A DNA stretch of 64,000 nt, taken from Agrilutibacter niabensis. Its GTDB lineage: Bacteria; Pseudomonadota; Gammaproteobacteria; Xanthomonadales; Xanthomonadaceae. The stretch lies in NCBI RefSeq assembly GCF_042657165.1, contig NZ_JBHSNJ010000013.1, forward strand, positions 790,202 to 854,201. Reading direction: 5' to 3'. The position numbers and the translations under genes were made by a program. How positions within the stretch are numbered: position 1 is the stretch's first letter; every line of letters starts with the position of its first letter. Positions 1-8,444 of the stretch are shown piece after piece. A model generated the notes under the pieces. It saw only the letters and a list, made by a program, of their open reading frames with translations. It was not told where the DNA came from and did no database searches.

Positions 1-2
1 AG

Positions 3-620
3 GGCCCTACCGCCCTGCTGCCGCGTGGCGACCGCCATTTCGGACTGGTGCACGGCGTGGCGCGCGATCAGGCCGATGCCGTCGCGGCGCTCGATGACGC
101 CGCGTTCCTGGCGCGCGCGCAGGAAGTATTCGGCTGGCGCGCCGGGCGCTTCCTCGCCTGCGGCCCGCGCAGCGCGTACCCGGTGACGCGGGTGATGGCG
201 CAGGCATTGACCGCGCCCCGCGCCGTGCTGGTCGGCAATGCGGCGCAAACCATCCATCCGATCGGGGCGCAGGGGTTCAACCTCGGCCTGCGCGACGCGC
301 TCACACTGGCCGAACTGATCGAAGCCGGCCTGGGTGCCGCGCGCCGCGCCGGTGACGGATTCGACTGTGGCGATGCCGCGTTGCTCGCCCGCTACGCGCA
401 GCGTCGGCGCGAGGATCGCGAGCGCACCGTGGCCTTCTCCGATGGCCTCGCGCGCCTCACCTCCAACGAATTGGCCCTGTTGCGGCCACTGCGCAGCCTT
501 GGCCTGTTCGCGGCCGATCGCCTGCCCGCGGCGCAGGCCTTCCTGGTCGGCGCGGCGATGGGCTATCGCGGCGACGTGCCTGCGCTGTGCCGCGAATCCA
601 CGACGGCGGGCGCCGCATGA
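3..620 (+). CDS. ubiH: UbiH-type ubiquinone biosynthesis FAD hydroxylase, 3' part
   Basis: The 5' end is cut by the window; 205 C-terminal residues remain in frame from base 3. The product is a class A flavin monooxygenase that would hydroxylate the benzoquinone ring during ubiquinone synthesis at the membrane. The second FAD/ribose-binding motif is clear (GNAAQTIHPIGAQGFNLGLR, about residues 77-96 of the fragment), with the GD motif degenerated to GN as is common in UbiH. The stop overlaps the start of the next flavin hydroxylase by ATGA, so the two are probably one operon and act in the same pathway. UbiH rather than UbiF/VisC is chosen because of the IHPIGAQG version of the motif; this sub-family call is inference. 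Confidence 0.85.
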   Translation, partial: GPTALLPRGDRHFGLVHGVARDQADAVAALDDAAFLARAQEVFGWRAGRFLACGPRSAYPVTRVMAQALTAPRAVLVGNAAQTIHPIGAQGFNLGLRDALTLAELIEAGLGAARRAGDGFDCGDAALLARYAQRRREDRERTVAFSDGLARLTSNELALLRPLRSLGLFAADRLPAAQAFLVGAAMGYRGDVPALCRESTTAGAA

Positions 621-1804
621 GCCGTCGCGACATGCTGGATGTCGCCATCGTCGGCGCGGGTGTCGTCGGCGCCGCCGCAGCCCTGGCGCTCGCGCGCGAC
701 GGCTGGAACGTGGCGCTGGTGGAAGCGCGCGAGCCGCCGCGCTGGCGCATGGACCAGCCCGACCTGCGCGTGTACGCCTTTGCGCCCGACAACGCTGCCC
801 TGCTGGACGACCTGGGCGTATGGACGTCGATCCGCGATGCACGCGTGCAGCCCTACCGCGGCATGCGCGTCTGGGACGCGGCCGGCGGCGACGAACTGCA
901 TTTCGACGCCGATGCCTTTGGTCGCCGCGAACTGGGCTGGATCGTCGAGAACGCCCTGCTGGTCGACCGCCTCTGGTCGGCGTTGCCGGCGGCCGGCGTG
1001 CGCGTGGTGTGCCCCGGGCAACTGGCGGCACTCGAGCAGGACGAGGCGCATGCCACGCTCGAACTCGACGATGGCGCGCGCCTGCGCGCGCGCCTGGTGA
1101 TCGCGGCCGACGGCGGAGATTCCCGGCTCCGCGCGCTCGCCGGGATCGACACCTACACCCACGACTACGGCCAGAACGCGCTGGTCGCGTTCGTCGATCA
1201 CGAGCGGCCGCACGAAGCGACGTGCTGGCAGCGCTTCCTGCCAACCGGCCCGATCGCCTTCCTGCCGTTTGCGGGCGAGGATGGACATCGCAGCTCGATC
1301 GTATGGACGCTGCCGGAAACCGAAGCGACGCGCCTGCTGCAGGTGGACGACACGGCGTTCCTGCGTGAACTCGACCACGCCTTCGCGGGAACCCTCGGCA
1401 CGCTCACCACGGTGTCGAAGCGCGTGGCATTCCCGCTCCGCCGTCAGCTTGCGCAGGCGAGCGTTGCCGGCCGGGTCGCGGTGATTGGCGATGCCGCGCA
1501 TGTGGTGCACCCGCTGGCCGGGCAGGGCGTGAATCTGGGCCTGCGGGATGTCGCGCAGCTGCGCGCGCTGCTGCAGAAACAACGCGCCGCCAATCGCGAT
1601 CCCGGCGCACCCGCGCCGCTGGCGCGGTGGGCGCGCGAACGCCGCAGCGAGAATGCGCTTGCGGCGTATTCGTTCGACGGACTCAACCGGCTGTTCTCGA
1701 ATGACAACCTGCTGGCGACCCTGGCGCGTGGTCCTTTGCTGGGACTGGTGGGCAAGCTGCCGCCGCTGCGGCATGCGTTCTGGAAGCGCGCGGCCGGACT
1801 GTGA
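617..1804 (+). CDS. UbiH/UbiF/VisC-family FAD-dependent hydroxylase
   Basis: A 395-aa flavin monooxygenase of the ubiquinone-hydroxylase family. The N-terminal dinucleotide-binding GxGxxG lies at about residues 12-17 (VGAGVVG), the DG motif is at AADGGDSRLR near residue 167, and the GD motif GDAAHVVHPLAGQGVNLGLR is in the last third. Start ATG 617 overlaps the upstream stop (ATGA), implying translational coupling; ATG 632 is a possible alternative. The family hydroxylates C1, C5 or C6 of the quinone ring. Sequence alone does not tell me which position this one serves, so no symbol is given. The neighbouring ubiH makes a two-step pair likely. Confidence 0.88.
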   Translation: MSRRDMLDVAIVGAGVVGAAAALALARDGWNVALVEAREPPRWRMDQPDLRVYAFAPDNAALLDDLGVWTSIRDARVQPYRGMRVWDAAGGDELHFDADAFGRRELGWIVENALLVDRLWSALPAAGVRVVCPGQLAALEQDEAHATLELDDGARLRARLVIAADGGDSRLRALAGIDTYTHDYGQNALVAFVDHERPHEATCWQRFLPTGPIAFLPFAGEDGHRSSIVWTLPETEATRLLQVDDTAFLRELDHAFAGTLGTLTTVSKRVAFPLRRQLAQASVAGRVAVIGDAAHVVHPLAGQGVNLGLRDVAQLRALLQKQRAANRDPGAPAPLARWARERRSENALAAYSFDGLNRLFSNDNLLATLARGPLLGLVGKLPPLRHAFWKRAAGL

Positions 1805-1835
1805 TCGTCGGTCGCGTCGTCGACGCCTGCGGTCC

Positions 1836-1861
1836 GGCACCTTGCAATCAGGCAAGGCGCC
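1836..1861 (+). terminator. Terminator-like hairpin after the ubi pair
   Basis: Arms GGCACCTTGC and GCAAGGCGCC with a 6-nt loop (one mismatch) lie 32 nt after the stop of the hydroxylase. There is no T-tract, so it may be a transcript-end stem or a weak terminator. Confidence 0.35.
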
Positions 1862-1871
1862 GGATGGGCAC

Positions 1872-1903
1872 GCATCAATTGATCACATGCATCAATTGAT
1901 CAC
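1872..1903. repeat. Tandem 15-bp direct repeat over the EF-hand gene stop
   Basis: GCATCAATTGATCAC occurs at 1872-1886 and again at 1889-1903, a 17-nt period. The right copy contains the last codons and stop of the EF-hand gene on the minus strand; the left copy lies just beyond the stop. It looks like a small local duplication. Confidence 0.8.
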
Positions 1904-2665
1904 GTTGTCGGTTTCGGTCCGCGAGAGCTTGCCATCGTGGTCGGCGTCCAGGGCGGAGAACTCCTGTTTCAGCTTGGCACTCGTGCCGGCCTCAGAACGC
2001 GAAAGCAGGCCATCCTGGTCGATGTCGAGCGCACGGAACTCGGGGCGGTAGCCGCTCGGGTCGTTGGGGTGCGACGTCACGGTGACGTTCGCGGGTACGG
2101 TCGACTGCATTGCGGCCGACGCGTCGTTGCTGGTCATGCCCGTCGTCGCGGCGCTGGTTGCCGGTTCCGGTGTGGCCGGGGGCTCGGTGGTCGCCTGCAC
2201 GGTGGCCTCGGCGGCCTCCTGCGCCTGGACACTGGCATCGGCGGCCTGCGCGCTCGCATTACTGGCCTTGCGCGCAGCTTCCTGCGCTTCGACGGCAGCC
2301 GCGACCGGATTGTTGCTGGCTTCCGCCACGCTGGAGGCGCCCTGCGCCTCCTGGGCGGCAACCACGGCATCGTTGGCCGAGGCATTCGCGTTGACGGACG
2401 AATCATGGGCGGCCTGCGCATGCGCATCCGCCGCTATCGCGCCGCTGGCGGTGGCGGCTCCGGCATCACGCACTTCGGCAGCCGTATGAGCGGCCGACTG
2501 CGCCATATCGGCGTTGGCGCGCGCCGCTTCGGCTTCCGCGGTGGCGGCTGCCGCCTTTTCTTCGGCCGTCTGCTGGGCGGCCGACTGCGCGAACGCGGAG
2601 CCGCTGAGGCCCATGGCGGCGATCAGGGCGAGTGAAAGCAGGTGATTGTGGCGATGCAGGCTCAT
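1892..2665 (-). CDS. Secreted Ala-rich EF-hand protein
   Basis: 257 aa. Residues 1-26 form a Sec signal peptide (polar start, hydrophobic LALIAAMGLSG, cleavage near AFA-Q). Residues about 27-170 are extremely rich in Ala with scattered Glu, Gln and Asp, predicted helical or coiled. A Pro/Thr linker follows, then two C-terminal EF-hand loops with canonical DxDxDG spacing: DIDQDGLLSRSE (about 214-225) and DADHDGKLSRTE (240-251). It is therefore probably a periplasmic or secreted calcium-binding protein; the role is not known. It is a lone gene, convergent with the ubi pair, and its 3' end lies in a small tandem duplication. The Ala-rich region could be an envelope tether, but this is a guess. 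Confidence 0.75.
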   Translation of the reverse strand: MSLHRHNHLLSLALIAAMGLSGSAFAQSAAQQTAEEKAAAATAEAEAARANADMAQSAAHTAAEVRDAGAATASGAIAADAHAQAAHDSSVNANASANDAVVAAQEAQGASSVAEASNNPVAAAVEAQEAARKASNASAQAADASVQAQEAAEATVQATTEPPATPEPATSAATTGMTSNDASAAMQSTVPANVTVTSHPNDPSGYRPEFRALDIDQDGLLSRSEAGTSAKLKQEFSALDADHDGKLSRTETDNVIN

Positions 2666-2792
2666 TGGTGGCTCCGAAAGGGGATTCCGGGCCGGACGCT
2701 AGACCTGCAGGGGTCAATCAGGTGTCAACATCACGTAGGACCAGATGCCTTTCGTTCACGCATGTGAGTGGTGCGTCAGTGCGCCGCATTCA

Positions 2793-3869
2793 TCAGCCGG
2801 TACGGCGACTGGCGAAGACCGTGATCTCTTCACGGTCGTGATAGAGCTGGCGCGCACGCACCAGCAGCGGCAGCTTCGCCTTCTGCTCCAACAGCTCAAG
2901 GCACAGCCGCGTCTCGTCCCAGCGCTTCTTCATCGGTAGCTTGAGGTTGAAGATCGCGTGCCGGCACCAGCCTTCGCGAAACCAGGTGGCCATGCGTTCG
3001 GCGACGCGGCGCGGCTGCTCGACCATGTCGCACACCATCCAGTCCAGTGGCGTCTTCGGTTGCCACTGGAAACCGTCCGCGCGCAGGTGGTCGACGCGGC
3101 CGCTGTCGAGCAGGTGCTGGCGCAGCGGGCCATTGTCGATCGCGGTGACGTGCAGGCCATTGCGCACCAGCACCCACGTCCAGCCCCCGGGAGCGGCGCC
3201 CAGGTCGGCGCCGCGCATGCCCTCGCGCAGCAGGCGCCGGCGCTCGTCTTCGCTGAGCAGGGTGAGCAGCGCTTCTTCCAGCTTCAGCGCGGAGCGGCTG
3301 GGAGCATCGGCATGCATGCGCAGGCGCGGAATGCCCAGCGGCCACGGCGAGCCGTCGCGCGTGTCGCCCTGCGCCAGTACGACATGGTCGCCATCGAGGA
3401 AGATCACGTGCAGGCGCGGTTTGCCCGCATCGTCCTCGCGCGCGAGCCAGCCGGCCTTGCGCAGCGCGGGTCGCAACGCGTTGCCGAAGCTGCGCGCGAG
3501 GCCGGCGAGCGGCTTGCCCGCGTCGGAATCGGGGTGTTCGACCCACAGGTCGCCGAACAGCGTCCTGGGCATGCCTTCGAGCGCGGCGAGGATCGGTGTG
3601 ATGCGGTCCTTCGGGTCGATACCACGCAGGTCGGCCAGGCGCAGTAGTTTCTGCCGCGCGAAAATCAGGGTCTCGAAGGGCAGGGCGCGCGAAAGCGCCG
3701 CGGCGTCCTCGCAGACGAATTCGACGTGGCCGCTGTTGCGCTCGGTGCGCGCATAGCCGGGCTGGTTCGCCAGGGCGGCGCGCTCGGACAGTTCGCCGGC
3801 CAGTTCCGGCTCGAAGCCGGCCCGGCACCAGCAGAACAACGCGTTGGAGAGCAGTGCGTCGGCGGGCAT
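2793..3869 (-). CDS. rlmM: 23S rRNA 2'-O-ribose C2498 methyltransferase RlmM
   Basis: 358 aa, matching the usual ~360 of RlmM. It uses SAM to 2'-O-methylate C2498 in 23S rRNA. An N-terminal THUMP-like RNA-binding part is followed by a Rossmann methyltransferase; the SAM loop DLGAAPGGWTWVL is in the second half, with the catalytic K-D-K-type residues in WMVCDMVEQP and FNLKLPMKKR. ATG 3869 is chosen because it overlaps the upstream deaminase stop (TGATG) and begins exactly at the conserved N-terminus; the open frame extends upstream but that part is out-of-family sequence. It is the last gene of the glnS operon. Confidence 0.92.
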   Translation of the reverse strand: MPADALLSNALFCWCRAGFEPELAGELSERAALANQPGYARTERNSGHVEFVCEDAAALSRALPFETLIFARQKLLRLADLRGIDPKDRITPILAALEGMPRTLFGDLWVEHPDSDAGKPLAGLARSFGNALRPALRKAGWLAREDDAGKPRLHVIFLDGDHVVLAQGDTRDGSPWPLGIPRLRMHADAPSRSALKLEEALLTLLSEDERRRLLREGMRGADLGAAPGGWTWVLVRNGLHVTAIDNGPLRQHLLDSGRVDHLRADGFQWQPKTPLDWMVCDMVEQPRRVAERMATWFREGWCRHAIFNLKLPMKKRWDETRLCLELLEQKAKLPLLVRARQLYHDREEITVFASRRTG

Positions 3870-4447
3870 CAGTAGCGTTCGCCGCCGGCCAGTCCATAGG
3901 CGCGCAGCACCTCGCGCGCGGCGTCGCGCTGAAGATCTCGCGTCACCGCGATGCCGCGGCGTTCGAGTTCGCCGACCCAGTCCGCCGGCAGCGGGCCCTC
4001 GTCGAACTCGGTGAGCTCCTCCACGTCCTCGCTGCGCGCGCCGATCAGCAGCCGGTCGATGCCCGCCCAGACCGTCGCGCCGTAGCACTGGCAGCAGGGC
4101 TGCGACGAGGTCGCGAGCGTGATCGGTCCGATCGGCTCATCCATTTCGTTGCGGTTGAGGCGCCGGCGTTGGGTACGCAGCTGCGCCAGCATGTAGGCCA
4201 TCATCTCGGCGTGCGCGACCGAGCACGCATGCGGCACCACGCGGTTGACGCCGATCGCGATCACGCGGTGGTCGGGGCCGAACACCGCCGCACCGAACGG
4301 GCCGCCACTGCGCTCCTCGATGTTGATGCGCGACAGGTCGATCGCCAGCGCGACCTTGTCCTCATCGCTGGCGTAATCGCGCGCGGTGTCGACCGAGTCG
4401 TGCACCCAGGCGGGAAGGGTGAGGTGTACCTGCGCGTACAGCATCAT
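3869..4447 (-). CDS. Nucleoside/guanine deaminase-family zinc enzyme
   Basis: 192 aa of the cytidine-deaminase-like fold used by guanine deaminases and TadA. The zinc site is visible as HAE in SVAHAEMMAYM (His ligand plus proton-shuttle Glu) and PCCQCYG (PCxxC, two Cys ligands). Substrate is likely a purine base or nucleoside; the exact one is not resolvable here. Start ATG 4447 (or 4444) overlaps the upstream lipoprotein stop by ATGA, and the stop overlaps the rlmM start, so this is a tightly coupled operon gene. The protein is longer at the C-terminus than TadA and lacks the TadA tRNA-binding region, so TadA is unlikely. Confidence 0.82.
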   Translation of the reverse strand: MMLYAQVHLTLPAWVHDSVDTARDYASDEDKVALAIDLSRINIEERSGGPFGAAVFGPDHRVIAIGVNRVVPHACSVAHAEMMAYMLAQLRTQRRRLNRNEMDEPIGPITLATSSQPCCQCYGATVWAGIDRLLIGARSEDVEELTEFDEGPLPADWVGELERRGIAVTRDLQRDAAREVLRAYGLAGGERY

Positions 4448-4914
4448 CGCACCTGCGGCCCGCCGGAGGCGGCTTCGCAATGGCCCTGGCTGCAGGTGCA
4501 GGACGAAATCTCGGGGAAGCCGCACACCGACGCCAGACCCTTCTTCGCGCATTCGGCCTGCACGCGCTTGGGGTCGGTCGGGCTGTCGACGTTGACGCAG
4601 GCCGGGTAGTAGCCGCAGCAGTTGCCGACATTCTTCACCGTGCAGTCGGCATCGGTCTTGCACGTGGCATCGATGGCGACCGCATCGATGCGCTCGGCCG
4701 GCTGCGGGCCGCCGGTGCGCATCGGTCGTTTCGGTGCTGGCGCTTCGCCAGCGGGCAGCTGGGCCGAAGCAGCGGTGGTGGCGCCGACCGGCGCCGCCTG
4801 GCTGCCGGATTGCGCCGAGCCGTTCGGCGCGGGCGCCGCGCATGCGGCCACCGCGAGCAGCGCCAGTAGGAGCCATGCGGAGACGCCAAGGGGAAACCTG
4901 CTCAGCACTCGCAT
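4444..4914 (-). CDS. Cys-rich hypothetical lipoprotein
   Basis: 156 aa, not recognised as a named family. A short basic start, a hydrophobic stretch and the lipobox LAVAAC near residue 20 mark it as a lipoprotein. After an Ala/Pro-rich spacer, the C-terminal ~75 residues hold about nine cysteines (for example CKTDADC, NCCGYYPAC, SCTCSQGHC), spaced like a small disulfide-rich or metal-binding domain. ATG 4914 is preferred because GAGGAG lies 7 nt upstream; GTG 4929 overlaps the glnS stop and is an alternative. It sits between glnS and a nucleoside deaminase with overlapping ends. Confidence 0.7.
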   Translation of the reverse strand: MRVLSRFPLGVSAWLLLALLAVAACAAPAPNGSAQSGSQAAPVGATTAASAQLPAGEAPAPKRPMRTGGPQPAERIDAVAIDATCKTDADCTVKNVGNCCGYYPACVNVDSPTDPKRVQAECAKKGLASVCGFPEISSCTCSQGHCEAASGGPQVR

Positions 4915-4925
4915 GGCATCGCTCC

Positions 4926-6704
4926 TCACGCCTTGCCCGACCAGGTGTCGCGCAGGGTGACGCTGCGGTTGAACACCGGCTTGCCGGCGGCATGGTCGTA
5001 GCGGTCGGCGACGAAGTAGCCGATGCGCTCGAACTGGAACGACTGCTCCGGTGCGGCCTGCGCGGCCGCCGGCTCGACGTAGCCGGTGACGACGCGGCGC
5101 GAATCCGGGTTCATGTAGTCCTTGTAGGTCTTTCCGCCTTCCTCGTTATCCGGATCGGCAACCACGAACAGCCGGTCGTACAGCCGCACTTCGGCCGCGA
5201 CCGCGTGCTTTGCACTGACCCAGTGGATGGTGCCCTTGACCTTGCGGTTGGCGCCTTCCATGCCCGGGCGCGATTCGGGGTCGAGCGTGCAGCGCAGTTC
5301 GACCGCCTTGCCGCCATCGTCCTTGACCACTTCGTCGCAGCGGATGATGCCGGCGCCGCGCAGGCGCACGTCGCCGCCGACGGTCAGGCGCTTGAAGCCC
5401 GGCGGCGGCACTTCCTCGAAGTCCTCGCGTTCGATCCACAGTTCGCGCGAGAACGGAATGCTGCGCTCACCCTGGCTGGCGTCCTTGGGATGGTTGGAGA
5501 AGGTCAGCGATTCCTCGTGCGCCGCGTCGAGGTTGGTCAGCACCACCTTGAGCGGATCGATCACCGCCATGCGCCGCGGCGCATGCGCGTCGAGGTCGTC
5601 GCGCAGCGCGCCTTCCAGGATGGAGATGTCCAGCAGCGAGTTCTGCTTGCTGATGCCGACGCGGTCGACCATCAGGCGCAAGGCCGACGGCGTGTAGCCG
5701 CGGCGGCGGATGCCCTGCAGGGTCGGCATGCGCGGATCGTTCCAGCCGTCGACCAGGCCTTCGTTGACCATGGCCAGCAGCTTGCGCTTGCTCATCACCA
5801 GGAAGTTGAAGTTCAGGCGCGAGAACTCGATCTGTCGCGGCTTGCTGGCCTCGAACGGCAGGCCCTTGTCGGTGAGGGGCTTCACCAGTTCCGGCGAATG
5901 CGCGAGGTCGACCTTGGCCACGCACCAGTCGTACAGCGGGCGGTGGTCCTCGAACTCGAGCGTGCACAGCGAGTGGGTGATGCCTTCCACCGCATCGCTG
6001 AGCGAATGCGCGAAGTCGTACATCGGATAGATCGGCCAGTCGTTGCCGGTGTTCTGGTGCTCGACGTGCTTGATCCGGTACAGCGCCGGGTCGCGCAGGT
6101 TGATGTTGCCGCTGGCCATGTCGATCCTGGCGCGCAGCGTGCGCGCGCCGTCCGGGAATTCGCCGGCGCGCATGCGGCGGAACAGGTCGAGGTTCTCCTC
6201 GACGCTGCGGTCGCGGTACGGCGAGTTGCGGCCCGGCTCGGTGAGCGTGCCGCGGTATTCGCGCACCTGCTCGGCGCTAAGGTCGCAGACGAAGGCGTCG
6301 CCCTGGCGGATCAGCTTCTCGCCTGCGCGATAGAGCACCTCGAAGTAATCGGAGGCATGGCGCAGGTCGTGCCAGTCGAAGCCGAGCCAGCGCACGTCGT
6401 CCTGGATGGCGCGGACGTACTCGGGGTCTTCCTTGGCCGGATTGGTGTCGTCCAGGCGCAGGTTGCACTCGCCGCCGAATTCGCGGGCGATGCCGAAGTC
6501 CAGGCAGATCGCCTTGGCATGGCCGATGTGCAGGTAGCCGTTGGGTTCGGGCGGGAAGCGGGTCCTGATCGCCGTGTGCTTGCCGCTGGCGAGGTCCTCG
6601 CGAACGATCTGCCGGATGAAGTCCTGCTTCACGGATGCCGCGGCATCCGCGGCGTTCTTCTCGGGCGTGGAGGACGGTGCGGCAGGGGGAGGCGTGGCGG
6701 ACAT
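4926..6704 (-). CDS. glnS: Glutaminyl-tRNA synthetase
   Basis: 592 aa class Ib synthetase charging tRNA-Gln with glutamine. The ATP-binding HIGH motif is at residues 59-62 in PNGYLHIGHAK and the KMSKS-like loop is VMSKRK near residue 297. The N-terminal Rossmann catalytic domain and C-terminal beta-barrel anticodon-binding domain (VRLRGAGIIRCDEVVKD...) are both complete. About 25 Ala/Pro-rich residues precede the conserved start, longer than E. coli GlnS (~554 aa). It is first in a leftward operon with the lipoprotein, deaminase and rlmM. A tRNA-Gln(TTG), its substrate, lies at 59.7 kb. Confidence 0.97.
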   Translation of the reverse strand: MSATPPPAAPSSTPEKNAADAAASVKQDFIRQIVREDLASGKHTAIRTRFPPEPNGYLHIGHAKAICLDFGIAREFGGECNLRLDDTNPAKEDPEYVRAIQDDVRWLGFDWHDLRHASDYFEVLYRAGEKLIRQGDAFVCDLSAEQVREYRGTLTEPGRNSPYRDRSVEENLDLFRRMRAGEFPDGARTLRARIDMASGNINLRDPALYRIKHVEHQNTGNDWPIYPMYDFAHSLSDAVEGITHSLCTLEFEDHRPLYDWCVAKVDLAHSPELVKPLTDKGLPFEASKPRQIEFSRLNFNFLVMSKRKLLAMVNEGLVDGWNDPRMPTLQGIRRRGYTPSALRLMVDRVGISKQNSLLDISILEGALRDDLDAHAPRRMAVIDPLKVVLTNLDAAHEESLTFSNHPKDASQGERSIPFSRELWIEREDFEEVPPPGFKRLTVGGDVRLRGAGIIRCDEVVKDDGGKAVELRCTLDPESRPGMEGANRKVKGTIHWVSAKHAVAAEVRLYDRLFVVADPDNEEGGKTYKDYMNPDSRRVVTGYVEPAAAQAAPEQSFQFERIGYFVADRYDHAAGKPVFNRSVTLRDTWSGKA

Positions 6705-6818
6705 GCAGGAGGCGGAAGCGAGGGAGAACCGGGAGTTTACCGGCTGGGGCGGGCCAGACCGAGTTCACGCCGGAATCGACGGGCGCCGGGGCGAGGCCGC
6801 AGGCCGTAAGCTGCGGCC

Positions 6819-7337
6819 ATGAACAGCCTCCAGACCCTGATCCGCGACGTTCCCGACTTCCCCAAGCCCGGCGTGGTCTTCAAGGACATCGGCCCGTTGC
6901 TGGCCGATCCCACCGGCTTCGCGGCCTGCATCACCGCATTGGCGGCACCCTGGAAGGACACGCCGCTGGATGCCATCTGCGGGATCGAATCGCGCGGCTT
7001 CATCTTCGGCGCGGCCATGGCGCTGGCAATGAAGACCGGGTTCGTGCCGCTGCGCAAGGTCGGCAAGCTGCCGCCGCCCACCATCGGCATCGACTACGAC
7101 CTGGAGTACGGCAGCGCCAGGCTCGAAATTGGAGCCCATGGACTGCCGCCCGGCGCCCGCGTGCTGCTGGTCGACGACGTGCTCGCCACCGGCGGGACGC
7201 TCGATGCCGGGCGCCGCCTGCTCGAACAGGCCGGCGCCAGGGTGGTCGGCGCCGCGGTGGTGATCGAAATCGACATGCTGCGCGGCCGGGTGCGCTGGCC
7301 TGACGCGATCCCGCTGCGCACGCTGCTGCGTTGCTGA
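6819..7337 (+). CDS. apt: Adenine phosphoribosyltransferase
   Basis: 172 aa, standard length. It salvages adenine with PRPP to give AMP in the cytoplasm. The PRPP-binding signature VLLVDDVLATGGTL is at about residues 111-124, and the flexible-loop region RKVGKLPPPTIG and the CGIESRGFIFGAA segment match Apt. It is divergent from glnS across a ~110-nt region. It depends on PRPP made by prs, also in this window at 59.8 kb. Confidence 0.95.
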   Translation: MNSLQTLIRDVPDFPKPGVVFKDIGPLLADPTGFAACITALAAPWKDTPLDAICGIESRGFIFGAAMALAMKTGFVPLRKVGKLPPPTIGIDYDLEYGSARLEIGAHGLPPGARVLLVDDVLATGGTLDAGRRLLEQAGARVVGAAVVIEIDMLRGRVRWPDAIPLRTLLRC

Positions 7338-7374
7338 GGCGTATGCTGGCTTTGCAGCCGGTACTGGAGCCGCG

Positions 7375-7641
7375 ATGAAAGTCGTCTACGAAGCCGCCAA
7401 CCTGATCGATGCCCACCTCGTCCGCCATGCGCTGGAAGCGGAGGAGATACCGGTATTCCTGCGCGGCGAGCAGCTGCTCGGCGGGATGGGCGAGCTGCCG
7501 TTGTTCGGGCTGATCGCGGTGTGCGTGCCGGACGTGGCGTGGCCGCAGGCGCAGGACATCGTGGCGGCGTTGCCGCTGAACCAGGCGCCCGAAGCCAGCG
7601 AGGACGAAGGGTTCGACGAAGCGGGTTGGCTGCCGACGTAG
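7375..7641 (+). CDS. DUF2007 small putative signal-transducing protein
   Basis: 88 aa. The sequence begins MKVVYEAANLIDAHLVRHAL and continues with LRGEQLLGGMGELP and a VPD..WPQAQDIV stretch, the pattern of the DUF2007 family (ferredoxin-like fold, related to PII-like signalling domains). No catalytic residues are evident. Function is unknown; the annotation rests on family resemblance. It lies 37 nt after apt on the same strand and may be cotranscribed. Confidence 0.72.
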   Translation: MKVVYEAANLIDAHLVRHALEAEEIPVFLRGEQLLGGMGELPLFGLIAVCVPDVAWPQAQDIVAALPLNQAPEASEDEGFDEAGWLPT

Positions 7642-7777
7642 GCCCCGCGCCTCAAGCCGTCGAGCCCGGCGGTCGCGTCCGCGTACCGCATGCGCCGGCT
7701 TCGTTCCAACCCGGTGGGCAACATCGGGACCGCTACGCGCGACAATGCCCGTCCTCCATCCTGGACAGGGACGCGCC

Positions 7778-8437
7778 ATGCCGCTGCTCGTGATCGGCAA
7801 CAAGAACTATTCCTCGTGGTCGCTACGGCCGTGGCTGCTGCTGCGGCACTTCGGCGTGGCCTTCGACGAGCTGCGCCTGAACCTCGACACGCCCGAGTTC
7901 TTCGCACAGATCGATCGCTGGTCGCCCACGCGCACCGTGCCGGTGCTGCATGACGACGGACTGGTCGTGCCGGATTCGCTGGCGATCTGCGAATACGCCA
8001 ACGAGCGCTGGCTCGACGGCCGCGGCTGGCCCGCGGACCTGCGCGTGCGCGCACAGGCGCGTGCGGCGGCGGCGGAAATGCATTCCGGCTTCCGCGCTCT
8101 GCGCCTGCAACTGCCGATGAACTGCCGCCGCCAGCCCGATGCGTACGGCTGGGACGACCAGGCGCGGGCCGACATCGACCGGATCCAGCAGATCTGGCGC
8201 GAACTACGCGCCGAGCACGCCGCGGCCGGCGACTTCCTGTGCGGGGACTTCAGCATCGTCGATGCGATGTACGCACCGGTGCTCATGCGATTCCTCGGCT
8301 ACGGCGTGGCGATGGACGACAACGCGCGCCGCTATGCCGGCGCGATGACCGCCTTGCCCGCACTGCGCGAGTGGCGCGCGGCGGCCGCGATGGAGCCCGA
8401 GCGCATCGAAGCCACCGACGCCCTGGTGCAGGCGTGA
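7778..8437 (+). CDS. Glutathione S-transferase family protein
   Basis: 219 aa. The N-terminal thioredoxin-like domain begins LLVIGNKNYSSWSLRPWL, with the catalytic Ser expected in the NYSSWS motif, and the GSH-gamma-Glu contact region VVPDSLAICEYANE follows. An all-helical C-terminal domain completes the fold. The zeta/Ser-type family conjugates or isomerises using glutathione; the substrate is unknown. ATG 7778 starts directly at the conserved beta strand; an upstream ATG at 7745 would add 11 unconserved residues. It is followed after 7 nt by a DMT exporter, which could suggest linked detoxification and export, but this is only positional. Confidence 0.88.
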   Translation: MPLLVIGNKNYSSWSLRPWLLLRHFGVAFDELRLNLDTPEFFAQIDRWSPTRTVPVLHDDGLVVPDSLAICEYANERWLDGRGWPADLRVRAQARAAAAEMHSGFRALRLQLPMNCRRQPDAYGWDDQARADIDRIQQIWRELRAEHAAAGDFLCGDFSIVDAMYAPVLMRFLGYGVAMDDNARRYAGAMTALPALREWRAAAAMEPERIEATDALVQA

Positions 8438-8444
8438 CCACGGG

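Noticed and set aside
334..1368. Long open frames shadowing real genes on both strands, for example over the ubi pair, glnS, katG and the proteases
   Set aside because: High GC produces long Arg/Ala/Pro-rich frames in other phases. They show no motif, no start signal and conflict with well-supported genes.
3869..4447. TadA (tRNA adenosine deaminase) for the nucleoside deaminase
   Set aside because: The protein has a long extra C-terminal region and lacks the tRNA-binding motif; general nucleoside/guanine deaminase fits better.
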